Shown in pieces: positions 1 to 8,886 of a stretch of 46,441 nucleotides of DNA. A program made the translations under genes and the position numbers. Below the pieces are notes generated by a model. The model saw only the letters and a program-made list of their open reading frames with translations. It searched no databases and had not been told where the DNA came from. Origin of the DNA: an uncultured Methanobrevibacter sp. (GTDB lineage Archaea > Methanobacteriota > Methanobacteria > Methanobacteriales > Methanobacteriaceae). Position 1 is the stretch's first letter; each line of letters starts with the position of its first letter. The stretch is taken from NCBI GenBank assembly GCA_902764015.1, contig CACWUH010000006.1, forward strand, positions 1 through 46,441, read 5' to 3'.

Positions 1-2
1 TG

Positions 3-878
3 ACTGTAAACAAGGCAAATTCAACATTGACAATCAATGATAATGTTACCTTTGATTATAACACTAATGGATCCACTACAGTATCCTACACCCATGCCAG
101 TGGTGTTAATGTTAGTGTTGTTGGTCAGCCGAATGCAATTGTTGTTGTAAATGATACAACAATCACCGTTTCAGGTTTAAATGCAGGCAATTACACTTTA
201 ACAGTTACAACAATAACTGATGCAAACCATAATAATGTCACTAAAAATGCTACAATAACTGTAAATAAAGCTAAAACACAATTAACTGCAAATGCAATTA
301 CCGCAACCTATAATGTCAACAAGGATTTGGTTATCACATTGAAGGATGCCAACGGTAATGCTTTAAGTGGTGTAAGTGTGATTGTTGATTTGAACGGTGC
401 TAAAACATACACTACTGACAGCAACGGTCAGGTCAAGGTATCAACCAGTGGATTGGTTCCTAAAGTTTATACTGCGACAATTACTTTTGATGGAGATAAT
501 AAGTATATAAAATCAACATCCTCTGTAAAAGTCACAGTCAACAAGGCCAAACCGAAAATAGTTGCCAAGAAAAAGACTTACAAAGCCAAGAAAAAGACCA
601 AAAAATTCACAATAACTTTAAAAGACAATAAAAACAAGCCAATCAAGAATGCTAAGGTTAGATTGATTGTCAAAAAGATAAAGAAAACAAGTAAAAAGAA
701 GAAATCCAAAAAATCCAAAAAGAAATACAAACCAAACATAGTAAAAACCAACAAAAAGGGAAAGGCGACCTTCAAGGTCAAAAGGTTTAAAAAAGGAACC
801 TACCAGGCCAAGATAATCTACAAAGGAAACAACTATTATACCAAGGTTACCAAAACTGTTAAAATTAAACTTAAGTAG
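3..878 (+). CDS. Adhesin-like surface protein, C-terminal part (start lies before the window)
   Basis: The reading frame is open from the first bases of the window, so this is the 3' end of a longer gene; 291 residues are visible. They hold at least three Ig-like repeats of the kind common in Methanobrevibacter adhesin-like proteins, with the recurring pattern of a strand, then D-x-N-G-N-x-L, then a T-D-S/N-x-G-x turn. The last repeat is exceptionally basic, with a Lys-dense insertion around codons encoded at 670-735, and the protein ends in it without a transmembrane anchor. By family knowledge such proteins are secreted and wall-associated; the basic domain may hold the protein to pseudomurein or acidic wall polymers (inference). 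The stop codon lies inside a terminator hairpin. The N-terminal architecture and true length are unknown. Confidence 0.85.
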   Translation, partial: TVNKANSTLTINDNVTFDYNTNGSTTVSYTHASGVNVSVVGQPNAIVVVNDTTITVSGLNAGNYTLTVTTITDANHNNVTKNATITVNKAKTQLTANAITATYNVNKDLVITLKDANGNALSGVSVIVDLNGAKTYTTDSNGQVKVSTSGLVPKVYTATITFDGDNKYIKSTSSVKVTVNKAKPKIVAKKKTYKAKKKTKKFTITLKDNKNKPIKNAKVRLIVKKIKKTSKKKKSKKSKKKYKPNIVKTNKKGKATFKVKRFKKGTYQAKIIYKGNNYYTKVTKTVKIKLK

Positions 879-905
879 GTGAATCATCACCTACAACTTT
901 TTTTT
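875..905 (+). terminator. Hairpin terminator overlapping the adhesin stop codon
   Basis: A perfect 8-bp inverted repeat (GTAGGTGA at 875-882, TCACCTAC at 887-894, loop ATCA) is followed by a run of eight T at 898-905. The stop codon at 876-878 is inside the stem. Confidence 0.8.
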
Positions 906-940
906 ATTTTGCATCGGCCTTAGACCATTCCATTACTTCC

Positions 941-972
941 TGCCTGATTGCCTGATTGCCTGATTGCCTGAA
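941..972. repeat. Four tandem 8-bp units (TGCCTGAT)
   Basis: Three exact TGCCTGAT units at 941-964 are followed by TGCCTGAA at 965-972. The repeat is non-coding, probably arose by replication slippage, and has no visible function. Confidence 0.85.
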
Positions 973-1087
973 TCCTATTTTTAATCATGGCTTAACAGGT
1001 CAGCTCAGCCAACACATATTAACCTTCATGTATATATGGAACTGCCTGTATTGGGTAAGTTTGAATGTCATTGGCGACGGAGGAAGG

Positions 1088-1175
1088 TTTTAAATAGTGT
1101 GGGCAGCATATAGGATGTGTTATTGATCATCTTTGATTCCTGTCCTTCGGGATGGGATCCCTACCAACTTTTTTT
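1088..1175 (+). ncRNA. Possible short RNA or stray promoter-terminator unit
   Basis: A TATA-like TTTTAAATA at 1088-1096 is followed about 45 bases later by a 7-bp stem with two G-U pairs (1139-1145 with 1150-1156), closed by a C(TTCG)G tetraloop, and then by seven T at 1169-1175. That is the layout of a short transcript with an intrinsic terminator. No family is recognised and no ORF is present. It could equally be the decayed end of a lost gene. Confidence 0.25.
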
Positions 1176-1303
1176 AACTGAATATTGTTCGTATTTTTGT
1201 TATTTATGCATAATGTTCAGTAGTTAATGTCCTTTCAAAAATAATATATACTAATTTAAACACAAATATATATCAATTAATAACATAAATTGGAGGAAGA
1301 GTT

Positions 1304-1516
1304 TTGTTTAATAAAAAAATAATGATACTGGCAATAGTTCTTGTTTCATAACTATTATCTATGTCTGAATTAACTATCGATGTTTTAAAAAAGATTATCG
1401 AACACATACCATCAAGTTATACTGTCGAATTTAATAATGGTAATGACACAGCTAAAATCAGTGACAAAGTTGAAATCGATGTTGGATCGGAAAAACTAAT
1501 ATTAAAAAAGTATTAA
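1304..1516 (+). pseudogene. Small secreted-protein-like ORF interrupted by a stop in its signal peptide
   Basis: A good ribosome binding site (TGGAGGAAGAG, 1291-1301) precedes a TTG at 1304 that opens a typical signal-peptide start (L/M-F-N-K-K-I-M-I-L-A-I-V-L-V-S). This is cut by TAA at 1349-1351. The same frame then continues for 51 residues from ATG 1361 to TAA 1514-1516, with a soluble charged tail ending in L-K-K-Y. Sequence on both sides of the stop reads naturally in one frame, so a nonsense mutation in a small exported protein is the simplest reading. Alternatively only the 1361-1516 ORF is translated. I do not recognise a family. Confidence 0.35.
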
Positions 1517-1988
1517 CTGGCGAAGGTTCATCTGGCTATTAATCAATTTTAACTGGGCCGCCAAAAAAGCAAGTAGTTGTGGCGGAAAGTTGGTAGAAAT
1601 GTGTGTTTTTGCAGGATCCAGTATATACTGGGTGACAGGAATGAAATGATTTTGTAGGGATGAGTGTTATTGTTGAATTGTACCATGAGTAAATTAATAG
1701 TTCTTTTAATAAGTGTGATAAAAAGAGAGAGTATTGGTGTTTAAGTGACTAGTTTAAACACCATGTGTTTTTTGAGGAAAATTATATATTGGCAGATTTT
1801 TTAATTTTCCGAACGACTTGTAATTTGGAATTAAGTAATACTATTTTGGCAGTAAAGTATTACAAATCCGACATTTTTGGTATGTCTTAACTATAAGACT
1901 TGTATCAAATTAGCAAATTGTGAAAATCTAATTCAACACAATTCTAATTTTGGAGAGTATTAGTATTTTTGACTAATAATGTAGAGTG
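1517..1988. other. Gene-poor AT-rich stretch
   Basis: No ORF with plausible composition or a ribosome binding site was found here. The only clear structure is the inverted repeat at 1735-1763. The rest looks like decayed intergenic DNA. Confidence 0.5.
1735..1763 (+). repeat. 10-bp inverted repeat, possible terminator
   Basis: TGGTGTTTAA (1735-1744) and TTAAACACCA (1754-1763) are perfect inverted copies with a 9-base loop. A short T-run follows at about 1768-1773. No gene ends just upstream, so it may be a relic or an operator. Confidence 0.4.
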
Positions 1989-2004
1989 TTTAGGTTTGCC
2001 TAAA
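1989..2004. promoter_or_regulatory. Metal-regulator box 1 (DtxR-like half-sites)
   Basis: TTTAGG-TTTG-CCTAAA is a perfect 6-bp inverted repeat with a 4-base spacer. TTAGG/CCTAA half-sites are the pattern bound by DtxR/IdeR/MntR-type iron or manganese regulators. It lies about 33 bases upstream of the TATA box at 2037. Confidence 0.6.
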
Positions 2005-2036
2005 TTTTAACTCTATTAATTACTTTGTCACCATAG

Positions 2037-2044
2037 TATATAAA
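2037..2044 (+). promoter_or_regulatory. TATA box of the small ORF / transporter unit
   Basis: TATATAAA lies between the two metal boxes. The predicted start of transcription, roughly 25 bases downstream, falls inside box 2. Confidence 0.6.
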
Positions 2045-2056
2045 GCTTTGCATTTT

Positions 2057-2072
2057 TTTAGGTATACCTAAA
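2057..2072. promoter_or_regulatory. Metal-regulator box 2 (DtxR-like half-sites)
   Basis: TTTAGG-TATA-CCTAAA has the same half-sites and spacing as box 1, 68 bp downstream centre to centre. Its place over the predicted transcription start suits repression by a metal-loaded regulator (inference). Confidence 0.65.
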
Positions 2073-2094
2073 TTTAATCATGCTCTTTTTGGAG

Positions 2095-2237
2095 GTGATT
2101 AAAAAAGAAAAAATGGTGATGTTTGCGATTTTTACAATATTTGCCAAATTGTTGCTATTTCTAAATCAAAAGATAGATTAATGCCCTATAACAGATTGAT
2201 ATTTAACACTGGTGATTTTGAATGTTTGAAAATTTGA
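2095..2237 (+). pseudogene. Small Cys-containing ORF with a 1-base frame break near its start
   Basis: From about 2103 to the stop at 2235-2237 one frame reads as a compact, natural-looking 44-residue peptide with three Cys (core D-V-C-D-F-Y-N-I-C-Q, later M-P-Y-N-R-L-I-F-N-T and F-E-C-L). It has no start codon in its own frame, because TAA closes it at 2100-2102. The GTG at 2095 is one base out of register. One extra A in the A-run at 2108-2113 would join the two. A strong GGAGGTGA (2091-2098) and the metal-controlled promoter sit directly upstream, and the 3' end overlaps the transporter gene by 16 bp. Either this is a recently frameshifted small metal-responsive gene, or a sequencing indel, or slippage at the A-run. 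The family is not recognised. Confidence 0.4.
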
Positions 2238-2866
2238 ATAAAACTAATGTATATGCATATTTGGCAGGAATATTTTTTGCCTGCATGATTGCATCCAACA
2301 TATTGGCTACCCGGACACTGGAAATAGGTTTCATAGCTTTGCCCTGTTCGATATTGACATTTCCGATACTGTTTATTGTCAATGATATCCTGTCTGAAAT
2401 ATACGGTTACAAACTGACAAGGGATGTTATCTATTTGGGTTTCATCATCAATGTTGTGGCGGTTGGCCTATATCAGGTTGCCATGCTGTTTCCTTCAAGC
2501 AGTCCCAATGCCCCTGCATTTGCAGCGCTTCTCTCAACAACACCCAGACTCTTTGTTGCAGGACTTGTTTCCTATATGCTGGGCAATCTCTTAAACTCTC
2601 GTGTACTTGTCAAATTAAAGGAAAGATACCATAATCTGCTTTTTGTACGTGTTGTTGGAAGTACCATAATAGGGGAAACTGTCGATTCTGTTATTTTCAT
2701 TTCCCTTTCATTCTATGGAGTTCTGCCGAATGAATTGATCATGACCATGATCTGCTGTCAGATAGTGTTCAAGGTATTGTATGAACTGATATTCTATCCG
2801 GTAACCCGAAAAGTGATTTTAAAAATAAGATCCTTGGATGAGGGGTCACTGTTTAGTCAGAATTAA
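2222..2866 (+). CDS. yhhQ: Queuosine-precursor-type membrane transporter (YhhQ/COG1738 family)
   Basis: This 214-residue integral membrane protein has about six hydrophobic segments and family-like elements: A-S-N-I-L-A-T-R early, I-V-N-D-I-L-S-E-I-Y-G-Y at about 52-63, and G-E-T-V-D-S-V-I-F-I at about 151-160. YhhQ proteins import 7-deazaguanine precursors (preQ0/preQ1). In archaea the precursor would supply archaeosine in tRNA. The ATG has GGTGAT about 7 bases upstream and overlaps the damaged small ORF, so both share the promoter with two metal-regulator boxes. Control of a deazaguanine transporter by metal is unusual. The substrate in this organism is inferred. Confidence 0.85.
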   Translation: MFENLNKTNVYAYLAGIFFACMIASNILATRTLEIGFIALPCSILTFPILFIVNDILSEIYGYKLTRDVIYLGFIINVVAVGLYQVAMLFPSSSPNAPAFAALLSTTPRLFVAGLVSYMLGNLLNSRVLVKLKERYHNLLFVRVVGSTIIGETVDSVIFISLSFYGVLPNELIMTMICCQIVFKVLYELIFYPVTRKVILKIRSLDEGSLFSQN

Positions 2867-2880
2867 AAAAAAGAGTTATT

Positions 2881-2900
2881 GGAAACTCATTTGAGTTTCC
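2881..2900. terminator. Bidirectional hairpin between convergent genes
   Basis: GGAAACTCA (2881-2889) and TGAGTTTCC (2892-2900) form a perfect 9-bp inverted repeat in the 34-bp gap between the transporter and gatE stop codons. It can serve both strands. Confidence 0.7.
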
Positions 2901-4772
2901 CTAAATTAGTTTTTGAATTTCTTCACGAACGATTTGGTTTACAAGTCCGCCGTCCGCTTTTCCTTTAAGCTCTTTCATGCACATTCCCATCAATGGACCC
3001 ATGGCGCCCATCTGGCGTTCCTTAACCATTTCCTCATTGTCTGCAACGATGCCTGCAATGATTTCATGAACATCCTCGTCGCTCATCATGACAAGATTGT
3101 TGTCCTCTGCGATTTGTGAAATGTCTGTGTCAGGTGCCTTGATGGTTTCAACGGCCAGCTTACGAACGCTGTCCTTTGCGATTTTGCCGTCGGCCAGAAG
3201 GTTAAAGATATCTTTGAAGTGGTCAAGAGTTAAGGCAGTAATTTCATGTCCTTCCCTTTTGATTTCCCTGAGGTCATATGCAAGAAGTGAAGCGACTGGT
3301 GTTGCATCAACGTCAACGTCAGCTAAAATGGCCTCAAATGTATCTGCGACCTGTCTTTTGACAAGCTGTGTTGCAAGGTCTTCACTTAACATGTATTCTG
3401 CAATGATTCTGGCCTGTTTGACGTCTGGCAATTCCGGAAGGCTGTTTGCAATAGGCTCGATTCTGTCTTGGGTAATCTTGAACAGTGGAATGTCTGTTTC
3501 AAGATACATTCTGTTTGCTGTAGGTAAAGGTCTCATGTATTCGGTGTTACCGTCATCAAGAGCTTTTCTAGTCTCTTCAACAACACCTTCAAGACCTAAG
3601 TTTGCTCTTCTTTTAACCTCTTCGAGTGCGGATACTGCAATGTCCTCGTCATGTGCCACAATGATGAATGCATCCTCTTCGCCGATGTTTAAGAACTCTG
3701 TGATTTTGTCAACTTCATCCTGTTTGATTCCGTAGGCAGGAAGCTCATCGGAGTGGAAGATTCCAGCAACTCCACGTTTTTTGGCATAGCTTGCAATTTC
3801 AGTACCGAACCTTCTTCCCGGCTGCACTTCACGGCCGATCAAACCGGCGTAACCTTTCAATACAACTGCCTTTATGGTTTCAGCGGATTTCAATATCTTG
3901 GATTCTGTGTCTTCAAGAAGCTCATCAAGGTCATGGATTTCTTCTAAAACTTCAGCGTTTCTTGCCTGAAGCTCATTTCTGATGTCGATTAATGCCAGTT
4001 GCCTTTGAACTTCACGGTTGACTATTTCAGCCATCAGGTCCAAGTCCTGAACACCCTTGATTTCCACACGTGCACCTTCTGCAATGGAAATATTCAGGTC
4101 CTGTCTGATTGTACCGAGGCCTCTTTTGACGTTGGTACTTCTCAATATCTGACCGAGCATGTATGCAACTTCCCTTACCTGTTCCGGATGGTGCATTGAA
4201 GGGTCGGTTGTGATTTCAGCAAGAGGTATTCCCAAACGGTCCAGTCTGAATTCTGTAAATCCGTCTTTTGTTTCAACCCTTCTTGCTGCATCCTCTTCAA
4301 GACCAAGGCTTTCAATGACAACTTTTCCGTAAGGGGTAAGCAGATAACCGTCGGTTGCAACCATACCTGTTCTCTGGAAACCTCCGGTGTTACTTCCGTC
4401 AATAACCTGTTTTCTCATTGTGTGGAATTCGTCAACTATGTGCATGTTCATGAGGCATGCGATTGTAATACATATGTCCAGTGCTTCTTCGTTCAGGCTG
4501 TGGGGAGGTTCGTCATCGTTTTCAACAAGGCAGGTGTGCTTTGCAAAGTTTTCGTATTTGAAATTGAGTCCCCTTAAGGATTCCTGCAGTGCAGCACGGT
4601 CGATTTCTCCAAGCTCTGACTGGGTTGGCCTTAGCTTTCTTTGAACGAGTTCATCAAAATCGTCATCAACAAGCTCTGTTTTACATGGGCAGAACAGCTT
4701 GTGCTGACTGTTCAACTGTTGGTGAATCTCAAGTCCCATTTTCAATCCTAATTTTTCATAATCATAATCCAT
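2901..4772 (-). CDS. gatE: Glutamyl-tRNA(Gln) amidotransferase subunit E
   Basis: GatE (623 residues, normal for the family) activates and transamidates Glu-tRNA(Gln) to Gln-tRNA(Gln), using ammonia from GatD. Archaea use GatDE because they lack a standard glutaminyl-tRNA synthetase. The N-terminus carries the GatB/GatE signature ([13 protein letters not shown]) with the nearby C-P-C zinc-site residues. A central AspRS-like insertion, about 285-410, separates GatE from GatB, and a helical tail domain for tRNA binding ends the protein. The ATG has GGTGAT 5 bases upstream, and the gene starts 9 bp after gatD stops, so the two are co-transcribed. Confidence 0.96.
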   Translation of the reverse strand: MDYDYEKLGLKMGLEIHQQLNSQHKLFCPCKTELVDDDFDELVQRKLRPTQSELGEIDRAALQESLRGLNFKYENFAKHTCLVENDDEPPHSLNEEALDICITIACLMNMHIVDEFHTMRKQVIDGSNTGGFQRTGMVATDGYLLTPYGKVVIESLGLEEDAARRVETKDGFTEFRLDRLGIPLAEITTDPSMHHPEQVREVAYMLGQILRSTNVKRGLGTIRQDLNISIAEGARVEIKGVQDLDLMAEIVNREVQRQLALIDIRNELQARNAEVLEEIHDLDELLEDTESKILKSAETIKAVVLKGYAGLIGREVQPGRRFGTEIASYAKKRGVAGIFHSDELPAYGIKQDEVDKITEFLNIGEEDAFIIVAHDEDIAVSALEEVKRRANLGLEGVVEETRKALDDGNTEYMRPLPTANRMYLETDIPLFKITQDRIEPIANSLPELPDVKQARIIAEYMLSEDLATQLVKRQVADTFEAILADVDVDATPVASLLAYDLREIKREGHEITALTLDHFKDIFNLLADGKIAKDSVRKLAVETIKAPDTDISQIAEDNNLVMMSDEDVHEIIAGIVADNEEMVKERQMGAMGPLMGMCMKELKGKADGGLVNQIVREEIQKLI

Positions 4773-4781
4773 GCTATCACC

Positions 4782-6092
4782 TTAGTTCAAGAAATCCCTG
4801 ATTGTGGATTTTTCTTTAAATTCACCTGCAACATTTGTTTGCATAATCTCTTTTACCTTTGCATAATCGTCACTTTGACCTAATGCCCAGCATAATTTAA
4901 CATATGTTGTTTCGGGGGTCATGTCACGGCCGGATATGACTCCTGCATCAAGAATGTTACGTCCGGTTGAGTAGACGTTCATGTTGACCCTTCCGTAAAG
5001 GCATTGTGAGGTCATTATCACAGGGATGTTTTCATCCTGTGCCCTTTTGAATGAGTCAATGAGGTCATTAGGCACATGTCCGAGACCGGTTCCCTCAATT
5101 ACAAGGCCTTTGTAGCCTTTGTCAATGTGATATTCGATAAATTCTTTGGAAATGCCAGGGAAACTTTTGATGAATCCGACTTTCTCTTCAATGCCGGTAT
5201 TAAGCTCCAATTCATTTTCTCCACGTTTGGTATATTTGTACTCAGGGTTGATTTCAACATTCTTGTTTTGGATTTTGGCAATTGGCTGAGCGTTTATGCT
5301 TCTGAATGTGTCCCTTCTTGAAGTGTGCATTTTCCTGACCTTTGTTCCTTTATGTAAGTAGGTGTATTCGTCATTCAGGCTTCCATGCATACAGACGCAA
5401 ACTTCTGCAATGTCTGATTTTGCAGCGATTACAGAATCGATCAGATTGATGTTGGCATCGCTTGAAGGTCTGTCGGAACTTCTCTGAGCACCTGTAATTA
5501 TGACGGGTACAGGAGTCTTAAGCATGAAGCTCAATGCGGCTGAAGTGTAGTGCATTGTGTCGGTACCATGGGCTATTACAACACCGTCAGAGCCATTGGA
5601 AATGTCATTTGCGACTTCCTCTGCTGCCTTAACCCAGTATTCAGGTTTCATGTCTTCACTTAAGATGTTATAGAGTGCCTTAACGTTGTAGTTGGCATAA
5701 TCCAATAATTCAGGATTTGCCTTTACCAGATCTGATGCGGTAAAAGCAGGGTGTACCGCTCCGGTCCTGTAATCGATGACGGAGGATACTGTACCTCCTG
5801 TTGAAACTATTGAAATGTTCTGTTTGGCATCATCATATGGAATTTCGGTTTGGCCAAATCCTATTTTTGGCTTTTCACCCTTTTCAATGAGTTCTGCAGT
5901 GGTATCTTCGATAGCCACACCAATGTTGTAACCGCTTGATAATTTTATTACAATATATCCGTCGTCCGCATCTTCCGGCCTGTCAAGCAGAATACCGGTA
6001 TAGGAGATGTCCTGCTTGTTGACTTTGATTTTGTCTCCTATACCTAAACCGTAATTTTCTATATAATTTTTAGCATTTTCTTTATAAGTCAT
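4782..6092 (-). CDS. gatD: Glutamyl-tRNA(Gln) amidotransferase subunit D (asparaginase-like)
   Basis: GatD releases ammonia from glutamine (or asparagine) for GatE. It is 436 residues long: an N-terminal SH3-like domain (about 1-75), then an L-asparaginase type I fold with the nucleophile motif S-T-G-G-T-V-S-S and the second Thr-Asp motif [11 protein letters not shown] chose the ATG at 6092; a TTG immediately before it would add one residue. The gene starts 9 bp after vorA ends and is followed at once by gatE, so it may be read from the vor transcript as well as from its own promoter. Confidence 0.95.
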   Translation of the reverse strand: MTYKENAKNYIENYGLGIGDKIKVNKQDISYTGILLDRPEDADDGYIVIKLSSGYNIGVAIEDTTAELIEKGEKPKIGFGQTEIPYDDAKQNISIVSTGGTVSSVIDYRTGAVHPAFTASDLVKANPELLDYANYNVKALYNILSEDMKPEYWVKAAEEVANDISNGSDGVVIAHGTDTMHYTSAALSFMLKTPVPVIITGAQRSSDRPSSDANINLIDSVIAAKSDIAEVCVCMHGSLNDEYTYLHKGTKVRKMHTSRRDTFRSINAQPIAKIQNKNVEINPEYKYTKRGENELELNTGIEEKVGFIKSFPGISKEFIEYHIDKGYKGLVIEGTGLGHVPNDLIDSFKRAQDENIPVIMTSQCLYGRVNMNVYSTGRNILDAGVISGRDMTPETTYVKLCWALGQSDDYAKVKEIMQTNVAGEFKEKSTIRDFLN

Positions 6093-6101
6093 CAAATCAC
6101 G

Positions 6102-7541
6102 CTATGAATTGTTTTTTATCCATTCAGCTCCAGCTTCTAGAACTTCAATGTTCACATCAATGACCTTAGGTTTGGATGCAAACATTTCTCTGATTGCATT
6201 TTCATAGGATTCACGTTTTAAAACATCGCCCAGTTCGGTCAATGCTCCTAAAAGTGCAGTGTTTGCAGTTCTGGCATTGCCGTGTTCCTCTGCAATGTCC
6301 ACACAAGGCATTGCAATGACCTTAACGTCACGGTCTGTTTCAAACTCTCCTATTTTAGCGTCATAAAGTATTACTCCGCCTTCTTTAACGTCCTGTGAGA
6401 ACTGCTCTAAAGATGGCTTGTTTAAGGCAATGAGAATGTCAATGTCATCAACAACAGGGGTTCCGATTGTTTCATTGGAGATTACAACAGAACAGTTTGA
6501 TTTTCCTCCTCTCTGTTCCGGTCCGTAGCTAGGATACCATGAAACATGTTTTCCTTCAGCACATGCGGCCTGAGCGATTGTCAATCCTGCACTCAATACT
6601 CCCTGACCGCCGAATCCGGAAACCTTGATGCTTACAGGTTTCATATCATCATCGACATATCCTGTTCCTTCGCCTCTGTTAACGTTAAATATCTTATCCA
6701 GTGATTCGGTTGAAAAGTCACTGGCAGGTCTTTTTACAGGTTCCTTGGTATATAGATTATTCCTGAAGTTTTTGACTGGGAATTCCTTTTCCATCTGTTC
6801 CTCAATGAATTTCTGTGCACTTGCAACGTCCTGTTTGAGGTTGGTAGGACAAGGGGATAGGACTTCCACAAATGAATATCCCTTTCCTTCCTTTTGAACT
6901 GTCAATGCCTGTTTGATGGCATATTTTGCAAGCCTGATTTTCAATGGATTTGCAAGGGAAACCCTTTCGATGTATACTGGTGCCTTTAATGTGTTGATCA
7001 GTTCACACATGTGTGTAGGGTGTCCTGCATAGTCAGGGTCCCTTCCGGTCTGGCATGTAACTGTCTTTTCACCAATAAGGGTAGTTGGTGCCATCTGTCC
7101 GCCTGTCATTCCGTAAACTGTGTTGTTTACGAAAAACACTGCTATCTTTTCTCCACGGTTTGCAGCCTGCAGGGTTTCATTCAAACCGATTGAGGCAAGG
7201 TCTCCGTCTCCCTGGTAGCTCATGACAATTGCATTGTCTTCAGCTCTGGAAATTCCTGTAGCAACGGCAGGTGCCCTTCCGTGAGCGGTCTGGAAGTTGC
7301 CGCAGTTGAAATAGAAATAAGCATATACGGAACATCCAACTGGGGAAATCATAACGCATCTTTCCTGGATTCCAAGCTCGTCCATACATTCCGCAATCAA
7401 TTTGTGTAAAATTCCATGTCCACAACCGGCACAGTAGTGGGTAGATTGAATATTTGTTCCTTTTCTGGGATATTCTTCTAAAAGGGATTGTGGATTTCTA
7501 CGTACCTGTAATTCATAATCTTTATTTTCCTTATCACTCAT
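6102..7541 (-). CDS. vorA: 2-oxoisovalerate:ferredoxin oxidoreductase, fused beta-gamma subunit
   Basis: This is the thiamine-diphosphate subunit joined to the gamma domain, 479 residues, the same fusion known for VorA of Methanothermobacter. The beta part (about 1-280) has the Cys motif H-Y-C-A-G-C-G-H and the cofactor motif G-D-G-D-L-A-S-I-G with downstream [12 protein letters not shown]. The gamma part (about 300-479) starts with [10 protein letters not shown]. The enzyme interconverts branched 2-oxoacids with acyl-CoA, CO2 and reduced ferredoxin; in methanogens it can run towards carboxylation. ATG 7541 was preferred to an upstream in-frame start at 7562 because a purine-rich GAGGATGTGG precedes it and the longer form would overlap vorB. 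Its ferredoxin-type partner vorC is broken here. Confidence 0.9.
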   Translation of the reverse strand: MSDKENKDYELQVRRNPQSLLEEYPRKGTNIQSTHYCAGCGHGILHKLIAECMDELGIQERCVMISPVGCSVYAYFYFNCGNFQTAHGRAPAVATGISRAEDNAIVMSYQGDGDLASIGLNETLQAANRGEKIAVFFVNNTVYGMTGGQMAPTTLIGEKTVTCQTGRDPDYAGHPTHMCELINTLKAPVYIERVSLANPLKIRLAKYAIKQALTVQKEGKGYSFVEVLSPCPTNLKQDVASAQKFIEEQMEKEFPVKNFRNNLYTKEPVKRPASDFSTESLDKIFNVNRGEGTGYVDDDMKPVSIKVSGFGGQGVLSAGLTIAQAACAEGKHVSWYPSYGPEQRGGKSNCSVVISNETIGTPVVDDIDILIALNKPSLEQFSQDVKEGGVILYDAKIGEFETDRDVKVIAMPCVDIAEEHGNARTANTALLGALTELGDVLKRESYENAIREMFASKPKVIDVNIEVLEAGAEWIKNNS

Positions 7542-7554
7542 TTTTCCACATCCT

Positions 7555-8670
7555 CTAATCAATTATATTTGGACTTGCCTTTTCCTCACTTCTTTCGGAT
7601 AGGTCTATGTCTTCATCGTCAATGCCTGCTATCTCATAAATCTTAGCAAGTATATGTTTCAGTTCAATCAGGTTTCCGCCCATTCTGTTGACCAGATGGG
7701 TGTCATCTTTTCTGAGTGCTGCAAACTGCACATCAGCCAAGAGTTGGCCATTGCTCATTTCAACTGAAATGAAGCTCACTCCTTTATCTGCCAATTCTTT
7801 CACTCTGTCAACAGGGAAAGGTGATAATGTAATCGGTCTTAAAAGTCCGACTTTCACGCCTTTCTCACGGCTTTTGTCAACAGCTGATCTTGCAATTCTT
7901 GAACTGATACCGAATGATACCAGAACGATATCTGCATCATCAACCTGATATTCGTCATAGATTACCTCTTCAGCTTCGATTTGCGCATATTTTTCCTGAA
8001 GCTTGAAGTTGAAGTCTTCCAAGTCGTTAAAGTCATTGTAAATTGAAGTAATGAGATTGTCCATGGTTTCTGCATTACCTTTCACTGCCCAAGGCTTGTC
8101 GTTTTTAGGTTCGATTGCCTTTTCCGGAAACACTAAAGGTTCTGCCATCTGGCCTAGGGTACCGTCGGCTAAAACCACAACAGGATTTCTCCATTTGTCT
8201 GCAAGTTCAAAGGCTTTCATGGTCAGGTCGCACATTTCCTGCACGCTGTTCGGAGCAAGAACTATGTTTTTGTAGTTTCCATGACCTCCGCCTTTTACGA
8301 CCTGGTTGTAGTCTCCCTGTTCAGGTCCGATGTTTCCAAGTCCAGGCCCTGCCCTCATGATGTCCACAATCACTGCAGGAAGTTCAGCTCCCGCAAGGAA
8401 TGTGAATCCTTCCTGCATTAGGCTGATTCCAGGTCCGGATGATGAGGTCATTACTCTGTGGCCGGTTCCTGATGCACCATAAACCATATTGATTGATGCC
8501 TCTTCACTTTCAGCCTGCACGAAGTTTCTTCCAACCATAGGGAAGTATTTTGAAGCCTCATGCAAGATTTCACTTGCAGGGGTAATTGGGTATCCGAAAA
8601 AACAGTCGCATCCTGCATACATTGCGCCGATGACAACTGCAGTATTTCCTTTTACCATCTGATTGCTCAT
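7555..8670 (-). CDS. vorB: 2-oxoisovalerate:ferredoxin oxidoreductase, alpha subunit
   Basis: This 371-residue alpha subunit is recognisable from [29 protein letters not shown] and [14 protein letters not shown], all typical of methanogen VorB. It binds the 2-oxoacid and completes the active site with VorA. The ATG is preceded by GGAGGG located in the end of vorC. The gene is 13 bp from vorA and directly follows vorC, giving the usual vorC-B-A order. KorA is the nearest alternative label, but the sequence and the fused partner favour Vor. Confidence 0.9.
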   Translation of the reverse strand: MSNQMVKGNTAVVIGAMYAGCDCFFGYPITPASEILHEASKYFPMVGRNFVQAESEEASINMVYGASGTGHRVMTSSSGPGISLMQEGFTFLAGAELPAVIVDIMRAGPGLGNIGPEQGDYNQVVKGGGHGNYKNIVLAPNSVQEMCDLTMKAFELADKWRNPVVVLADGTLGQMAEPLVFPEKAIEPKNDKPWAVKGNAETMDNLITSIYNDFNDLEDFNFKLQEKYAQIEAEEVIYDEYQVDDADIVLVSFGISSRIARSAVDKSREKGVKVGLLRPITLSPFPVDRVKELADKGVSFISVEMSNGQLLADVQFAALRKDDTHLVNRMGGNLIELKHILAKIYEIAGIDDEDIDLSERSEEKASPNIID

Positions 8671-8872
8671 TTATTTCCCTCCTGCTTTGGCCTTAATCAT
8701 TTTGGCCACTGAATCGTTTACAATCTTTTTATACTGATGTACTTCCAGCGCCAGTGGTTCAGGGCATGTAAAGTAGCAGTCCTTACATCCTGTACATCCA
8801 TTGCCGCTGTAATAAGCAAATGCCTTTGCATATTTCCTTATTTATAACTGGATAAGATATCTCTTCTGTCAT
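8671..8872 (-). pseudogene. vorC: vorC remnant: ferredoxin-like delta subunit with an internal deletion and frameshift
   Basis: From ATG 8872 one frame gives a VorC-like start (Y-P-V-I-N-K-E-I-C-K-G) up to about 8822. A second frame, shifted by one, then gives the C-terminal half (Y-Y-S-G-N-G-C-T-G-C-K-D-C-Y-F-T-C-P-E-P) ending at TAA 8671-8673. Intact VorC proteins, as I remember them, carry two [4Fe-4S] motifs in about 80 residues. Here three Cys of the first motif and the linker are missing, some 25 residues. The junction reads TGCAAAGGCA at 8830-8821, which makes sense in both frames (C-K-G and A-K-A). That fits a deletion between short direct repeats whose length is not a multiple of three. 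The ribosome binding site for vorB survives in the 3' end. Confidence 0.75.
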
Positions 8873-8886
8873 TTATATCATCTGAA

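Noticed and set aside
1120..1175. tRNA fragment (sequence ends CCTACCA before the T-run)
   Set aside because: No T-loop motif, no cloverleaf and no acceptor-stem partner could be drawn.
3088..3735. 215-residue plus-strand ORF opposite gatE
   Set aside because: Antisense shadow of a well-conserved gene, Ser/Ala-biased composition, no ribosome binding site.
6102..8670. korAB (2-oxoglutarate) or ior labels for the oxidoreductase genes
   Set aside because: The beta-gamma fusion and the alpha-subunit sequence fit methanogen VorA/VorB; Kor subunits are normally separate.
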